A stretch of DNA of 64,000 bases, taken from NCBI RefSeq assembly GCF_030718205.1, contig NZ_JAUZQF010000017.1, positions 1 through 64,000 of the forward strand, given 5' to 3'. The translations under genes were made by a program, and so were the position numbers. Every line of letters begins with the position of its first letter. Positions within the stretch are counted from its first letter, which is position 1. This stretch comes from Nonomuraea turcica (GTDB lineage: Bacteria > Actinomycetota > Actinomycetes > Streptosporangiales > Streptosporangiaceae). Below are positions 25,924-36,596 of the stretch, piece after piece. The notes under the pieces are model-generated. The model worked only from the letters and a program-made list of their open reading frames with translations, had not been told where the DNA came from and made no database searches.

Positions 25924-26389
25924 CAATAGTCCTTCGGGGGCGTCGCGGGCAGATCTGCGGGGGCCGGTCAGCCACGGCGGCGGCTCTGGAAAGCCTGTCC
26001 CCCCGGGGCCTGGCATGAACGACTGCCCCGCAGGCACCAGGGTAACGCCCCGGCCGTCCGACCTGCCGGTCAGTCAGGCCAGCATGTCGCGTGGCGTGCC
26101 CCGGACGACGGGTCTGCCGCCGAGATCGCGTCCGTGGGCGACTCCGCATGGAGCGCGGATAGGACCGGTCATGTCTGGATATTTCATTATCTGGGCTTCT
26201 CGTCTGAGGGCGGGCATAAAGCCGCAGGTCAGATCGTTAGATGTCGAAGGCCTCCTGCCGAGGTGGCTGATGGCCGTAACCTGTGAGGGACGGATTTTTC
26301 GGGGGCCGGGATGCGGGCCGCCGAATTTGTCGGAGCTCCCGTCTACCATCCCCCGTGGACCTATCCGCCTTTCGACTTCCGGGATCGCC
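25924..26389. other. Intergenic region upstream of uvrA
   Basis: About 465 nt separate the divergent MBL-fold and uvrA genes. It should hold both promoters. It contains several open frames without codon bias or families. I looked for a LexA-type CGAAC-N4-GTTCG site and found none. The right half is AT-richer (around 26171-26200), a plausible promoter zone. Confidence 0.4.
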
Positions 26390-29230
26390 GTGGCAGACCG
26401 CCTGATCGTGCGTGGTGCACGAGAACACAACCTCAAGGACGTCTCGCTCGACCTGCCGCGAGACTCGCTGATCGTCTTCACCGGCCTGTCCGGCTCGGGC
26501 AAGTCGAGCCTGGCCTTCGACACGATCTTCGCTGAGGGGCAGCGGCGCTACGTCGAATCGCTGTCGGCGTACGCTCGCCAGTTCCTCGGGCAGATGGACA
26601 AGCCCGACGTCGACTTCATCGAGGGCCTGTCCCCGGCGGTGTCGATCGACCAGAAGGCCACCAGCAAAAACCCCCGCTCGACCGTCGGCACGATCACCGA
26701 GGTCTACGACTACCTGAGGCTGCTGTGGGCCAGGATCGGCAAGCCGCACTGCCCGGTGTGCGCGCGCCCGATCGCCAGGCAGATGCCGCAGCAGATCGTC
26801 GACCGGGTGATGGACCTGGAGGAGGGCACCAGGTTCCAGGTGCTCGCCCCGGTCGTGCGCGGCCGCAAGGGTGAATACGCCGAGCTCTTCCGCGAGCTGC
26901 AGACCAAGGGCTTCGCCAGGGCCAGGGTGGACGGCACCGTCGTGCGGCTGGAGGACCCGCCGACGCTGAAGAAGTACGAAAAGCACGACATCGAGGTCAT
27001 CGTCGACCGCCTGTCGGTCAAGGAGTCGGCGCGGCGCCGGCTGAACGACTCGGTCGAGACGGCGCTGCTGCTGTCCGGCGGCACGATCACGCTCGAGTTC
27101 GTCGACCTGCCCGAGGACGACCCCGGCCGCGAGCGGTTCTACTCCGAGCACCTCTACTGCCCCTACGACGACCTGTCGTTCGAGGAGCTGGAGCCGCGCT
27201 CGTTCTCGTTCAACTCGCCGTTCGGCGCCTGCCCCGAGTGCACGGGCCTGGGCACGAAGATGGAGGTGGACCCCGACCTGGTGGTGCCCGACCCGGAGCG
27301 CACGCTCCGGGAAGGCGCGCTGCATCCCTGGTCGGGCGGCCACACCAGTGAATACTTCGTCAGGCTGATCGAGGCGCTGGGCAACACCGTCGGGTTCACG
27401 CTCGACACCGCGTGGGAGCGGCTGCCGAAGAAGGCGCAGAAGTCGCTGCTGTTCGGCCACGACGAGCAGGTGCACGTCCGCTACAGCAACCGTTACGGCA
27501 GACAGCGCTCCTACTACACCACCTACGACGGCGTCATCCCGTGGGTGCAGCGCAGGCACGCCGAGGCGGAGAGCGACTCGAGCCGCGAGCGGTTCGAGGG
27601 CTACATGCGCGAGATCCCGTGCCCGGCCTGCAAGGGAGCCAGGCTCAAGCCGGTGACCCTGGCGGTGACGGTCGCCGACAAGTCGATCGCCGAGGTCGCG
27701 GCCATGTCGATCGGCGAGTGCGCGAAGTTCCTGGCCGCGCTCAAACTGTCCGACCGCGACATGCAGATCGCCGAGCGGGTCGTCAAGGAGATCAACGCCC
27801 GCCTGGGCTTCCTGCTCGACGTCGGCCTCGACTACCTGACCATGAACCGGGCCGCCGCCACCCTCGCGGGTGGCGAGGCGCAGCGCATCAGGCTCGCCAC
27901 CCAGATCGGCTCCGGCCTGGTCGGCGTCCTCTACGTGCTGGACGAGCCGTCCATCGGCCTGCACCAGCGCGACAACATGCGCCTGCTCGACACGCTGGTC
28001 AGGCTGCGTGACATGGGCAACACGCTGATCGTGGTCGAGCACGACGAGGACACGATCGCGGCCGCCGACTGGGTGGTCGACATCGGTCCCGGCGCGGGCG
28101 AGCACGGCGGCCAGGTCGTGGTGTCCGGCACCGTGCAGCAGCTGCTGTCCAGCGAGGAGTCGCTGACGGGGCAATACCTGTCCGGGCGCAGGAGCATCCC
28201 CATCCCCGCCATCCGCCGCCCGCGCAACAAGAAACGGCAGATCACGGTCAAGGGGGCCCGCGAGCACAACCTTCAGGGCGTGGACATCGAGTTCCCGCTG
28301 GGGCTGTTCACGGCCGTGACGGGTGTGTCGGGGTCGGGCAAGTCGACGCTGGTCAACGACATCCTCTACAACGCGCTGGCCAAGGAGCTCAACGGAGCGC
28401 GCACGGTGCCGGGGCGGCACTCGCGGATCAACGGCATGGACCTCGTGGACAAGGTCGTCCACGTCGACCAGTCGCCGATCGGGCGCACCCCGCGCTCCAA
28501 CCCGGCCACCTACACCGGCGTCTTCGACCACGTTCGCAAGCTCTTCGCGGCCACGACCGAGGCGAAGGTGCGGGGCTACCAGCCCGGGCGCTTCAGCTTC
28601 AACGTCAAGGGCGGGCGCTGCGAGGCGTGCGCCGGCGACGGCACCATCAAGATCGAGATGAACTTCCTGCCGGACGTCTACGTCCCCTGCGAGGTCTGCC
28701 ACGGCGCCCGCTACAACCGGGAGACGCTGGAGGTCCACTACAAGGGCAAGACGATCTCCGAGGTGCTGGACATGCCGATCGAGGAGGCCCTGGGCTTCTT
28801 CGACGCGATCCCCGCGATCAAGCGCCACCTGCAGACGCTCCACGACGTGGGTCTCGGCTACGTCCGGCTCGGGCAGCCGGCCACCACGCTGTCCGGCGGC
28901 GAGGCCCAGCGCGTCAAGCTGGCCTCCGAGCTGCAGCGGCGGCAGACCGGGCGGACGATCTACGTGCTGGACGAGCCGACCACCGGGTTGCACTTCGAGG
29001 ACATCCGCAGGCTGCTCGGCGTGCTGGGGCGCCTGGTCGACGGCGGTAACACGGTGATCGTCATCGAGCACAACCTCGACGTGATCAAGACGGCCGACTG
29101 GATCATCGACATGGGTCCCGAAGGCGGCTCACGTGGCGGGACCCTGGTCGCCAGCGGCACGCCCGAGGAGGTCGCGCTGGTGGAGGAGAGCCACACGGGG
29201 CGCTTCCTACGGAAGATCCTTTCCGTCTGA
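26390..29230 (+). CDS. uvrA: Excinuclease ABC subunit A
   Basis: A 946-residue damage-recognition ATPase of nucleotide excision repair. Walker A of the first ABC module is [15 protein letters not shown] near residue 32; the second is [15 protein letters not shown] near residue 643. ABC signatures appear as [12 protein letters not shown] and [12 protein letters not shown]. Zinc-binding cysteine pairs are seen in [26 protein letters not shown] and [13 protein letters not shown] at 26390 gives the usual length; longer frames only add non-conserved sequence. It works with UvrB (not in this window) and with UvrC, encoded 3 kb downstream. Confidence 0.97.
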   Translation: MADRLIVRGAREHNLKDVSLDLPRDSLIVFTGLSGSGKSSLAFDTIFAEGQRRYVESLSAYARQFLGQMDKPDVDFIEGLSPAVSIDQKATSKNPRSTVGTITEVYDYLRLLWARIGKPHCPVCARPIARQMPQQIVDRVMDLEEGTRFQVLAPVVRGRKGEYAELFRELQTKGFARARVDGTVVRLEDPPTLKKYEKHDIEVIVDRLSVKESARRRLNDSVETALLLSGGTITLEFVDLPEDDPGRERFYSEHLYCPYDDLSFEELEPRSFSFNSPFGACPECTGLGTKMEVDPDLVVPDPERTLREGALHPWSGGHTSEYFVRLIEALGNTVGFTLDTAWERLPKKAQKSLLFGHDEQVHVRYSNRYGRQRSYYTTYDGVIPWVQRRHAEAESDSSRERFEGYMREIPCPACKGARLKPVTLAVTVADKSIAEVAAMSIGECAKFLAALKLSDRDMQIAERVVKEINARLGFLLDVGLDYLTMNRAAATLAGGEAQRIRLATQIGSGLVGVLYVLDEPSIGLHQRDNMRLLDTLVRLRDMGNTLIVVEHDEDTIAAADWVVDIGPGAGEHGGQVVVSGTVQQLLSSEESLTGQYLSGRRSIPIPAIRRPRNKKRQITVKGAREHNLQGVDIEFPLGLFTAVTGVSGSGKSTLVNDILYNALAKELNGARTVPGRHSRINGMDLVDKVVHVDQSPIGRTPRSNPATYTGVFDHVRKLFAATTEAKVRGYQPGRFSFNVKGGRCEACAGDGTIKIEMNFLPDVYVPCEVCHGARYNRETLEVHYKGKTISEVLDMPIEEALGFFDAIPAIKRHLQTLHDVGLGYVRLGQPATTLSGGEAQRVKLASELQRRQTGRTIYVLDEPTTGLHFEDIRRLLGVLGRLVDGGNTVIVIEHNLDVIKTADWIIDMGPEGGSRGGTLVASGTPEEVALVEESHTGRFLRKILSV

Positions 29231-29280
29231 GGTCACCCGGCCTGGTGGCCGCGAGGGTCATGCGCCCTGGCGGGCATGGG

Positions 29281-30015
29281 TCATGCGGTTTGGCGGGCGC
29301 GGCGGCGGCGTTTGGCGGCGTCGCCGCGCTCCAGCCACCACTCGGCGAAGACCAGCGGCAACACCCAGCCGAGCCAGGCGCTCAGCGCCGACACCGCGCT
29401 CGCCAGAAGTGTCTCGTCGCCGTGGAAGGTGGTCTCCAACTGCGGCGACAACACGATGAAGAACACGGTCCCCCACAGGCGATTCGTGATGATCGTCATG
29501 GTGAGGGCGAAGCTGCGCACCATCCACCGGCGATGGTCGACGAATCTGCGCTGCCTGGCCATCCGCCAGCCCGCCAGCGTGCATCCCAGCCAGACAAGTG
29601 CCAGCACGACGCCGCTGGCGGCGGTCACCGGGCCGAAATACGGGGTGGTCACGGAGACGATCAGCCCGAGCAGGCCGGCGGGGAGGCAGCCGGCGAAGAC
29701 GTACACGCGGCCGATCAGGCGATGGGCGCGCGGGTAGCGGCCGCGGAACCACGGCCAGACCTGCAGGCAGCACGTGATCATCGCGATCGAGCCGAAAACG
29801 ACGTGCAGCGACAGGACGACGAAATGCGGCGGGAAGAAGTCCGGGGCGGGGACGCGCGACTGGCTCGGATCCATGGACAGGTACGGGGGCAGCGAGAAGG
29901 CGACGAACGTGACCGCCACCACCGCCAGCGGCGCCACCCATGGACGGCGCCACCATCGGGGACGGCGGGGTGGGGCGGGGGAGACCGGCGGCTGCTGCTC
30001 TGTCGAAAGCGTCAT
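29281..30015 (-). CDS. DUF2306-type integral membrane protein
   Basis: A 244-residue protein with a Pro/Arg-rich cytoplasmic start and about seven hydrophobic helices. HFVVLSLHVVFGSIAMI, then RAHRLIGRVYVFAGCLPAG and RWMVRSFALTMTIITNRL show the conserved His/Arg pattern of the DUF2306 (cytochrome b561-like) family. Haem binding by the paired histidines is possible but unproven. ATG at 30015 starts MTLSTEQQP. It is convergent with uvrA and divergent from the Rieske genes, so a link to the latter's electron transfer is only a guess. Confidence 0.8.
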   Translation of the reverse strand: MTLSTEQQPPVSPAPPRRPRWWRRPWVAPLAVVAVTFVAFSLPPYLSMDPSQSRVPAPDFFPPHFVVLSLHVVFGSIAMITCCLQVWPWFRGRYPRAHRLIGRVYVFAGCLPAGLLGLIVSVTTPYFGPVTAASGVVLALVWLGCTLAGWRMARQRRFVDHRRWMVRSFALTMTIITNRLWGTVFFIVLSPQLETTFHGDETLLASAVSALSAWLGWVLPLVFAEWWLERGDAAKRRRRARQTA

Positions 30016-30171
30016 GGCCGCAAGGGTCGGGGCGGTCGCTGACCGCCGGCCTACCACCCGCTGACGTGCCGCCCTGGAGGGCGGTCAGAGGTGCCCGCCG
30101 GGCGCTGCGACCTGCCACCCGCGGAAGGGACCGGCGGGCGGCGACCCATAGAATTGACTCTGGATGACGAC

Positions 30172-30189
30172 TTGACCACAGCGGGTCAA
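30172..30189. promoter_or_regulatory. Inverted repeat upstream of the Rieske gene cluster
   Basis: TTGACC at 30172 and GGTCAA at 30184 form a 6-bp inverted repeat with a 6-nt spacer, about 80 nt before the first Rieske start and between divergent genes. It could be an operator, or the left arm could simply be a -35 hexamer. Confidence 0.3.
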
Positions 30190-30267
30190 CGGCGACCGTT
30201 AAGGGTCAGCGGCCGCGCCACCAAATGTCACGCACTGACCACGAAGAGATATGGATAGCTCTCGAAC

Positions 30268-30699
30268 ATGAACACCTGGGGTTCGACGGAAGAGGCCGCT
30301 GAAAGCGGCCTCGGACGGCGCGAGATGCTGGGGGCGGCCGGAGTCGCGGCGTGCGGGCTGGCGCTCGCCGCCTGCGGCACGGGCGACATCAAGGCTCAGC
30401 AGAGCATCAAAGGCAAGGTCATCGCCAAGACGGCCGACGTGCCGGTGGGCGGCGGCAAGCTGATCGAGGACCTGAAGATCGTGGTGATGCAGCCCGCGCA
30501 GGGCGTCTACAAGGCCTACAGCGCGATCTGCACGCACATGGGCTGCGCCGTGAGCATTCCCGAGGGCAAGATGATCAAGTGCGCCTGCCACGGCAGCGAG
30601 TTCGCCGCTGACAGCGGCAACGCCACCAAGGGGCCCGCCACCGCTCCGCTGACCGCGTTCCCCGTCAAGGTCGAAGGCGACGGCATCGTGATCGTCTGA
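30268..30699 (+). CDS. Rieske [2Fe-2S] Tat-exported lipoprotein, copy 1
   Basis: A 143-residue protein. It has a twin-arginine-like signal (GRREMLGAAG) ending in a lipobox LAAC at about residue 36. The small Rieske domain has the cluster ligands in CTHMGC and CACHGS about 20 residues apart. It should be a membrane-anchored electron carrier outside the cytoplasm. It lacks the transmembrane helices and large inserts of the QcrA subunit of the bc1 complex. First of three tandem paralogues; redox partner unknown. Confidence 0.9.
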   Translation: MNTWGSTEEAAESGLGRREMLGAAGVAACGLALAACGTGDIKAQQSIKGKVIAKTADVPVGGGKLIEDLKIVVMQPAQGVYKAYSAICTHMGCAVSIPEGKMIKCACHGSEFAADSGNATKGPATAPLTAFPVKVEGDGIVIV

Positions 30700-30803
30700 A
30701 CCGGTAATTGTGCGTAGTCGCCGGGATTGGTCTCGGGCACGCTGAACCGGCGCCAGGGCGCTGGCCGTACCTGAAGTGAAGACAATCCTGGGAGGAACGC
30801 ACA

Positions 30804-31271
30804 ATGACGGAAACGACGCGCCGGACAATGATGCTCGGCGCCGGTGGCGCGGGGCTGGCGGCGGTTCTGACAGCGTGTGCGAGCTACGGTTCGCCGACGA
30901 CGGAAGCGAGCGCCGACCCTCCGGCCGAAGAGCCGGCCGAGGAGGCGTCGTCCGCGGCACCCAAGAAGAAGCAGGCATCGAAGGGCAAGGCGCTGGCCGC
31001 CACCAGCGACATCCCCGAAGGGGGCGGGAAGGTCTTCGAGGGTCAGAAGATCGTGGTCACGCAGCCGACCGCAGGCGATTTCAAGGCGTTTACGGCTGTC
31101 TGCACCCACGCGGGCTGCACGGTGGCCACCGTCTCCAACAACACGATCAATTGTCCTTGTCACGGCAGCAAGTTCAGCATCGAGGACGGCTCCGTCACCG
31201 ATGGGCCCGCGGGCGAGCCGCTCGCGGAAAAGAAGATCACAGTGGACGGAGACAAGATCAGGCTGGCGTGA
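30804..31271 (+). CDS. Rieske [2Fe-2S] Tat-exported lipoprotein, copy 2
   Basis: A 155-residue paralogue of the preceding gene. The signal has TRRTMMLGAGG and a lipobox LTAC. A charged Ala/Glu/Pro linker (about residues 35-65) separates the anchor from the Rieske domain with CTHAGC and CPCHGS. The Shine-Dalgarno GGGAGGAA is strong. The linker is much longer than in copy 1, which would hold the cluster further from the membrane. Confidence 0.9.
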   Translation: MTETTRRTMMLGAGGAGLAAVLTACASYGSPTTEASADPPAEEPAEEASSAAPKKKQASKGKALAATSDIPEGGGKVFEGQKIVVTQPTAGDFKAFTAVCTHAGCTVATVSNNTINCPCHGSKFSIEDGSVTDGPAGEPLAEKKITVDGDKIRLA

Positions 31272-31317
31272 ACACGCGTCTCATGAATTTCTCACCTGGG
31301 TGCGTTTGGGTGAGCGC

Positions 31318-31782
31318 ATGGGAGAAGACCTTCGTAGCCGCCGGGCGGTGATCGCGGGCGTGGGCGGAAGCGGCCTGGCGCTGGCGATCACCGCATGTGG
31401 CGGCGGTACCGATACCGCGACGAGCGCCGGTGGCGCCACCGAGTCGAGCGCGCCTCAGTCCAGCGCCGCTCAGTCCAGCGCCGCGCCGCAGGGCGGGAGT
31501 GCGCTGGCCACGACCGCCGACATCCCCGTCGGCGGTGGCACGATCTTCAAGGACCAGAAGATCGTGGTCACGCAGCCCACGTCGGGTGAGTTCAAGGCGT
31601 TCAGCGCGGTCTGCACGCACAGCGGCTGCGCGGTCGGCAGCGTCGCGGACGGACAGATCGTCTGTCCTTGTCACGGCAGCAAGTTCAACATCGCGGACGG
31701 GGCCGTGACGAACGGGCCCGCCGACAAGCCGCTGCCCGAGCAGCAGATCAAGGTCGACGGCGACCAGATCACGCTCGCATAG
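31318..31782 (+). CDS. Rieske [2Fe-2S] Tat-exported lipoprotein, copy 3
   Basis: A 154-residue third copy. The signal contains [11 protein letters not shown] and a lipobox ITAC. The linker is a Ser/Ala/Gln-rich repeat ([12 protein letters not shown]). The Rieske ligands lie in CTHSGC and CPCHGS. The core is closest to copy 2 (shared [20 protein letters not shown]). ATG at 31318 is the start; the frame is open far upstream through copy 2 but only by chance. The Shine-Dalgarno is weak, so it may depend on read-through from copy 2, 46 nt away. Confidence 0.88.
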   Translation: MGEDLRSRRAVIAGVGGSGLALAITACGGGTDTATSAGGATESSAPQSSAAQSSAAPQGGSALATTADIPVGGGTIFKDQKIVVTQPTSGEFKAFSAVCTHSGCAVGSVADGQIVCPCHGSKFNIADGAVTNGPADKPLPEQQIKVDGDQITLA

Positions 31783-31875
31783 CGCCGCCGCCGGGAACGG
31801 CCCGGCGCGAGCTGGGCCGTTCAGCGGCCGTTCGCGCCGACCGGGCCAGGCGAGTGCCCGTGTGCCGATCAATGT

Positions 31876-32110
31876 CGGTCGGCCAGTGCCAGTCGGCCAG
31901 TGCCAGTCGGCCAGTTGTGCCGGTGTCTCGGCCGGTGCCCGCCCGGTTCCGTGTCTCGGTCGGTGCCCGTGTGCCGACCGGTGTCGTGTCTCGGCCGGTG
32001 TCCATGTCTCCGCCGGTGCCCCTGTGGCGGCCGGTGTCCGTGTCTCGATCGGTGCCCTGTGCCGGCCGGTGCCAGTCGGGCAGTGCCAGTCGGGCAGTGC
32101 CAGTCGGCAC
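31876..32110 (+). repeat. 14-15-bp imperfect tandem repeats upstream of uvrC
   Basis: The 440-nt gap before uvrC is dominated by repeats. Near-perfect 14-bp units of the type GTGCCAGTCGGCCA lie at both edges (about 31876-31915 and 32070-32110). In between are variants around GTGTCTCGGCCGGTGCC. Long ORFs run through by repeat composition only. No promoter can be recognised inside. Confidence 0.75.
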
Positions 32111-32222
32111 CGGGGTGGTGTTGGTCTTGGGCGCGTTTGGGGGCGCGGCCGGGATGCCTGGTCTAGCCGGTCGTGCCGGCGATGGGGCGACCTTGTCGGT
32201 GTGGGCTACTAGGCTTTTGGTC

Positions 32223-34151
32223 GTGGCGAGATCAGCGGGCAGCCCTTTGAGTTTCCGGCCCAAGCCGGGTTCGATCCCCGATTCCCCGGGGGTCTACCGG
32301 TTCAGGGACGCGCACGGCCGGGTGATCTACGTAGGCAAGGCCAAGAGCCTGCGGCAGCGACTCAACTCGTACTTCGCGGACTTCTCCGCGCTGCACCCGC
32401 GCACGCAGACGATGCTGACCACCGCCGCCGACGTCGACTGGACGGTCGTCGGCACCGAGGTGGAGGCGCTGCAGCTCGAATACTCCTGGATCAAGGAGTT
32501 CGACCCGCGCTTCAACGTGAAATACCGCGACGACAAGTCCTACCCCTACCTCGCGGTCACCCTGGGAGAGGACTTCCCGCGCGTGCAGGTCATGCGTGGG
32601 GCCAAGCGCAAGGGCACGCGCTATTTCGGGCCCTACTCGCACGCCTGGGCCATCAGGGAGACGGTCGATCTGCTGCTGCGGGTCTTCCCGGTGCGCACCT
32701 GCAGTGCGGGGGTGTTCAAGCGGGCCGGGCAGATCGGCCGCCCCTGCTTGCTCGGCTACATCGACAAGTGCTCGGCGCCCTGCGTCGGCCGGGTCAGCCC
32801 AGAGGAGCACCGCGCGCTGGCCGAGGACTTCTGCGACTTCATGGCAGGCAACACCAGCCGCTTCATCAAGCGTCTGGAGAAGGAGATGCGCGAGGCCGCC
32901 TCCGAGCAGGAATACGAGCGCGCCGCCCGGCTCAGGGACGACATCCAGGCCCTGCAGCGGGCGCTGGAGAAGCAGGCGGTCGTGCTCGGCGAGGGCACGG
33001 ACGCCGACGTGATCGCGCTGGCCGAGGACCCGCTCGAGGCCGCCGTGCAAGTCTTCTACGTGCGCGGCGGCCGCATCCGCGGCCAGCGCGGGTGGGTGGT
33101 CGACAAGGTCGAGGAGGCCACGCCCGGCGAGCTGGTCGAGCAGTTCCTGCTGCAGATGTACGCCGAGGCCGTCCCCGAGTCGATGCCTCGCGAGGTGCTC
33201 GTGCCCGCTCTGCCGCCCGACAACGAGGCGGTCGCGGAGCTGCTGGGCGAGCAGCGCCGGGCCCGCGTCGACGTACGCGTGCCGCAGCGCGGCGACAAAC
33301 GGGCGCTGATGGAGACCGTCGAGCGCAACGCCAAGGAGTCGCTCGCGCAACACAAGGTCCGCCGTGCCAGCGACCTGACCACGCGCAGCAAGGCGCTGCA
33401 GGAGATCGCCGACGCGCTCGACCTCGACCAGGCGCCGCTGCGCATCGAGTGCTACGACGTCTCCCACCTGCAGGGCGAGAACGTCGTGGCGTCGATGGTC
33501 GTGTTCGAGGACGGGCTGGCGCGCAAGAGCGAATACCGGCGCTTCGCGGTCAAGACCAAGGAAGGCGACGTCGCCTCGATCTACGAGGTGATCATGCGGC
33601 GGTTCCGCCGCTACCTGGAGGAGCGTTCCGCCACCGGCGAGCTGGCCCCCGACGACCAGGACGCGCACGGCCCCATCGACCCCGAGACGGGCAAGCCGCG
33701 CAAGTTCGCCTACCCGCCCAACTTGGTCGTGGTCGACGGCGCGGGCCCCCAGGCGGCCGCCGCCCAGCGGGCGCTCGACGAGCTCGGCATTGACGATGTG
33801 TCCGTGTGCGGGCTCGCCAAGCGGCTGGAGGAGGTGTGGCTGCCCGGCGACGACCAGCCGGTGATCATGCCTCGCTCGAGCGAAGGCCTCTACCTGCTGC
33901 AACGCGTCCGAGACGAAGCGCACAGGTTCGCCATCACCTACCATCGTTCCAAGAGGGCGAAGACGGTGAAGGAGAGCGCGCTCGACAGCGTGCCCGGCCT
34001 CGGCCCCGCCCGGCGGCAGGCGCTGCTCAAGCACTTCGGCTCCGTGAAGAAGCTGCGTGAGGCCACCGCCGACGAGATCTGCGAGGTTCCGGGCATCGGC
34101 CCTTCGACCGCTGAGGTCATCGTCTCGACGCTGAAGGGAGACTCGCCTTGA
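32223..34151 (+). CDS. uvrC: Excinuclease ABC subunit C
   Basis: A 642-residue dual-incision nuclease of nucleotide excision repair. The GIY-YIG domain is at residues about 16-95 ([25 protein letters not shown]), a cysteine cluster follows ([19 protein letters not shown]), the UvrB-interacting UVR motif is near 210-245 ([16 protein letters not shown]), the RNase-H-like endonuclease is near 390-560 ([20 protein letters not shown]), and a double helix-hairpin-helix closes the protein. GTG at 32223 is the natural start. It heads the conserved uvrC-rapZ-yvcK-whiA order. Confidence 0.97.
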   Translation: MARSAGSPLSFRPKPGSIPDSPGVYRFRDAHGRVIYVGKAKSLRQRLNSYFADFSALHPRTQTMLTTAADVDWTVVGTEVEALQLEYSWIKEFDPRFNVKYRDDKSYPYLAVTLGEDFPRVQVMRGAKRKGTRYFGPYSHAWAIRETVDLLLRVFPVRTCSAGVFKRAGQIGRPCLLGYIDKCSAPCVGRVSPEEHRALAEDFCDFMAGNTSRFIKRLEKEMREAASEQEYERAARLRDDIQALQRALEKQAVVLGEGTDADVIALAEDPLEAAVQVFYVRGGRIRGQRGWVVDKVEEATPGELVEQFLLQMYAEAVPESMPREVLVPALPPDNEAVAELLGEQRRARVDVRVPQRGDKRALMETVERNAKESLAQHKVRRASDLTTRSKALQEIADALDLDQAPLRIECYDVSHLQGENVVASMVVFEDGLARKSEYRRFAVKTKEGDVASIYEVIMRRFRRYLEERSATGELAPDDQDAHGPIDPETGKPRKFAYPPNLVVVDGAGPQAAAAQRALDELGIDDVSVCGLAKRLEEVWLPGDDQPVIMPRSSEGLYLLQRVRDEAHRFAITYHRSKRAKTVKESALDSVPGLGPARRQALLKHFGSVKKLREATADEICEVPGIGPSTAEVIVSTLKGDSP

Positions 34152-34168
34152 TGCCGCCACGGTCATTC

Positions 34169-34318
34169 AGAGCGGCGAGCTTGGGGCGGAGTGCGGTAGC
34201 TTGCGTGACCAGCGGAGCCCCGTGCGAGCGCGACCATGGACACAGAGCGGCGAGCCTGGGGCGGAGAGCGGTAGCTTGCGTGGCCGGCGGAGCCCCGTGC
34301 GAGCACGAACACGGACAC
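34169..34318 (+). repeat. Two tandem 75-bp repeats between uvrC and rapZ
   Basis: Copy 1 is 34169-34243 and copy 2 is 34244-34318. They differ at a few positions and both run from AGAGCGGCGAGC to GGACAC. The unit keeps one reading frame (75 is a multiple of 3), and a 110-residue frame crosses it, but without a family match or Shine-Dalgarno. The gap of 315 nt interrupts an otherwise tight cluster. Confidence 0.8.
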
Positions 34319-34466
34319 GAAGTGGCATGGCCAAGGCGCGTTCCCGCATTCGCTAGTGTGAAAGGGCGTGCCGCGATGACTCAACCGGGCGTGCCGGGCG
34401 GCCGCCGTGCGGTGAGCGCCCGGGCCGCTGAGCCAGCGAATGACGCCGGCCGGGGAGGGCGTAGAC

Positions 34467-35405
34467 ATGGACACCGGTGAGGCAAAGCCGGACGGGCGAA
34501 GCACTGGTGAGACGGTGCCGGACGGGCGGAGTGAGGCGATGAGCACCGGGCCGGCGTTCGTCATCGTGACCGGCATGTCCGGAGCGGGGCGCAGCACCGC
34601 GGCCAAAGCGCTCGAGGATCTGGGCTGGTTCGTCATCGACAACCTGCCGCCGGGCCTGCTGTTCGCGATGGCCGAGGAGGCGGGCAAGGTCAAGCTGGCC
34701 GCCGACAAGGTGGCGGCCGTCGTGGACGTGCGCAGCCTGGCCTTCACCACCGACCTCAACGCCGCCATCGAGGAGCTCGAAGGGCGCGGGGTGCGGGTGC
34801 GCGTCGTGTTCCTGGAGGCCAGCGACGAGGAGCTGGTGCGGCGCTTCGAAAACGTCCGCAGGCCCCACCCGCTGCAGGGCGAGGGACGGCTGGTCGACGG
34901 CATCGCACGGGAGCGGGGGATCCTGCGGGAGGTGCGGGCCAACGCCGATCTGGTGATCGACACCTCCTCGCACAACGTGCATGATCTGAGAAACAAGATC
35001 GTGGCATACTTCGGCGGCGAGGACCGGCCGGGGCTGCGGGTCAACGTCGTGTCCTTCGGGTTCAAATACGGCCTGCCGGTCGACGCCGACCTCGTCGTGG
35101 ACTGCCGGTTCCTGCCCAACCCGCACTGGGTGCCCGAGCTGCGGCCGATGAACGGGTTGGAGGCGCCGGTCCGCGACTACGTGCTGGGGCAGCCGGGGGC
35201 CAAGGAGTTCCTGGACGCCTACGAGGAGGTCCTGCGGGTGGTCGCCGCCGGCTACGCGCGTGAGGGTAAGAGTTACGCGACGCTGGCGGTGGGTTGCACG
35301 GGTGGCAAACACCGCAGCGTGGCCATGGCCGAGCAGGTCGCCGCCCGCCTGCGCGACCGCGGGATGGAGGTCCAGGTGAGCCACCGGGATGTGGGGCGGG
35401 AGTGA
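34467..35405 (+). CDS. rapZ: RapZ-family nucleotide-binding protein
   Basis: A 312-residue P-loop protein of the RapZ/YvcJ family. Walker A is GMSGAGRSTAAKALED near residue 37 (Arg where many homologues have Lys). FVIDNLPPGLL, VDVRSLAF, VFLEASDEELVRRFENVRRPHPL and CTGGKHRSVAMAE follow. In E. coli RapZ tunes amino-sugar synthesis; the actinobacterial role is less clear. ATG at 34467 is chosen for GGGGAGGG 7 nt upstream; ATG at 34539 would drop a non-conserved 24-residue leader. It overlaps yvcK by 4 nt. Confidence 0.93.
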   Translation: MDTGEAKPDGRSTGETVPDGRSEAMSTGPAFVIVTGMSGAGRSTAAKALEDLGWFVIDNLPPGLLFAMAEEAGKVKLAADKVAAVVDVRSLAFTTDLNAAIEELEGRGVRVRVVFLEASDEELVRRFENVRRPHPLQGEGRLVDGIARERGILREVRANADLVIDTSSHNVHDLRNKIVAYFGGEDRPGLRVNVVSFGFKYGLPVDADLVVDCRFLPNPHWVPELRPMNGLEAPVRDYVLGQPGAKEFLDAYEEVLRVVAAGYAREGKSYATLAVGCTGGKHRSVAMAEQVAARLRDRGMEVQVSHRDVGRE

Positions 35406-36523
35406 CCGATGAAGGTTTCGAAGAAGCGGATGTGCCGGATCCGGCAGGCGGCGGCCCCATCCCGGTAGAGCGTTCGCGGCCGGCTGATGCTCCCCTGCGA
35501 GACGTGGGCGCCGCCTCGGCAGGGCGTGGTGTGGCCGGGGGCGTCCCGCCTGGTGAGGAGGGGCGGTTCGGCCCTCCCGGGCGGCACGCGGAGTTCGGGC
35601 CGGGCGTGGTCGCGCTCGGTGGCGGGCACGGGCTGTTCGCGTCCCTGTCCGCATTACGAATGGTCACCGACACGCTGACCGCAGTGGTGACCGTGGCCGA
35701 CGACGGCGGCTCCAGCGGGCGGCTGCGCCGTGAGCTCGGCGTGCTGCCGCCCGGCGACCTGCGTATGGCGCTGGCCGCGCTCTGCGGCGACGACGAGTGG
35801 GGCAGCACCTGGAGCGAGGTCGTGCAGCACCGCTTCCGGAGCGAGGGCGAGCTGCACGGGCACGCCGTCGGCAACCTGCTGATCGTGGCGCTGTGGGAAC
35901 TGCTGGGCGACCCCGTGGCCGGGCTCGACTGGGTCGGGCGGCTGCTGGGCGCGCACGGGCGGGTGCTGCCGATGGCGTCGGTGCCGCTGGACATCGTGGC
36001 CGAGGTGGAGCTCGACGGCGTCATCTCGACCGTACGCGGTCAGGTGGCGTGCGCCCTGACACCGGGCCGCGTCCAGGCCATCTCGCTGGTCCCCGAGGAC
36101 CCGCCCGCACGGCCCGAGGCCGTCACGGCGGTGCTGGAGGCGGACTGGGTGGTGTTCGGGCCGGGGTCGTGGTTCACCAGCGTGCTGCCGCACCTCAAGG
36201 TGCCCGAGCTGGCCAGGGCCCTGCATGAGACCCGGGCCAAGCGGCTGGTCACGCTCAACCTGGCTCCCCAGGCGGGCGAGACCGACGACTTCTCCCCCCA
36301 GCAGCATCTGGAGGTGCTCACGCAGCACGCGCCCGACCTGTCGATCGACGTCGTGCTGGCCGACACCGGAGTGGTCGACGACCCCGACGCGCTGGAGAAG
36401 GCCGCCGCCGCGCTCGGCGCGCGGCTCGTCATGGCCGACGTGGCCGCCGCCGACGGCTCTGCGCGGCACGACCCACGACGTCTTGCCTCCGTCCTGGACG
36501 AGATTTTCCTCCAGAAGCGTTGA
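35402..36523 (+). CDS. yvcK: YvcK/CofD-like protein (gluconeogenesis factor family)
   Basis: A 373-residue protein. The first 60 residues are a disordered Gly/Pro/Ala leader, then the CofD-like core [61 protein letters not shown] and [16 protein letters not shown]. Relatives in Bacillus and mycobacteria are UDP-sugar-binding regulators of cell-wall synthesis and growth on gluconeogenic carbon. GTG at 35402 overlaps the rapZ stop. It is the middle of the rapZ-yvcK-whiA unit. Confidence 0.93.
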   Translation: MTDEGFEEADVPDPAGGGPIPVERSRPADAPLRDVGAASAGRGVAGGVPPGEEGRFGPPGRHAEFGPGVVALGGGHGLFASLSALRMVTDTLTAVVTVADDGGSSGRLRRELGVLPPGDLRMALAALCGDDEWGSTWSEVVQHRFRSEGELHGHAVGNLLIVALWELLGDPVAGLDWVGRLLGAHGRVLPMASVPLDIVAEVELDGVISTVRGQVACALTPGRVQAISLVPEDPPARPEAVTAVLEADWVVFGPGSWFTSVLPHLKVPELARALHETRAKRLVTLNLAPQAGETDDFSPQQHLEVLTQHAPDLSIDVVLADTGVVDDPDALEKAAAALGARLVMADVAAADGSARHDPRRLASVLDEIFLQKR

Positions 36524-36596
36524 TCCTGGTCGGCGTGGCGCGAAGGTGCGAGAGACTGACGAGAGCCGGTCTGAATGGGGGAGAGGACTAACGCTT

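Noticed and set aside
25924-26389. LexA box for uvrA
   Set aside because: No CGAAC-N4-GTTCG-like sequence could be found in the uvrA upstream region.
14049-34166. Very long antisense ORFs opposite recN, murJ/GT4, uvrA and uvrC
   Set aside because: They mirror well-supported genes with conserved domains; open antisense frames are normal at this GC content and carry no motifs.
34148-34480. 110-codon ORF crossing the 75-bp repeats
   Set aside because: No Shine-Dalgarno, no family, and its repeated content follows from the DNA duplication; kept only as a repeat feature.
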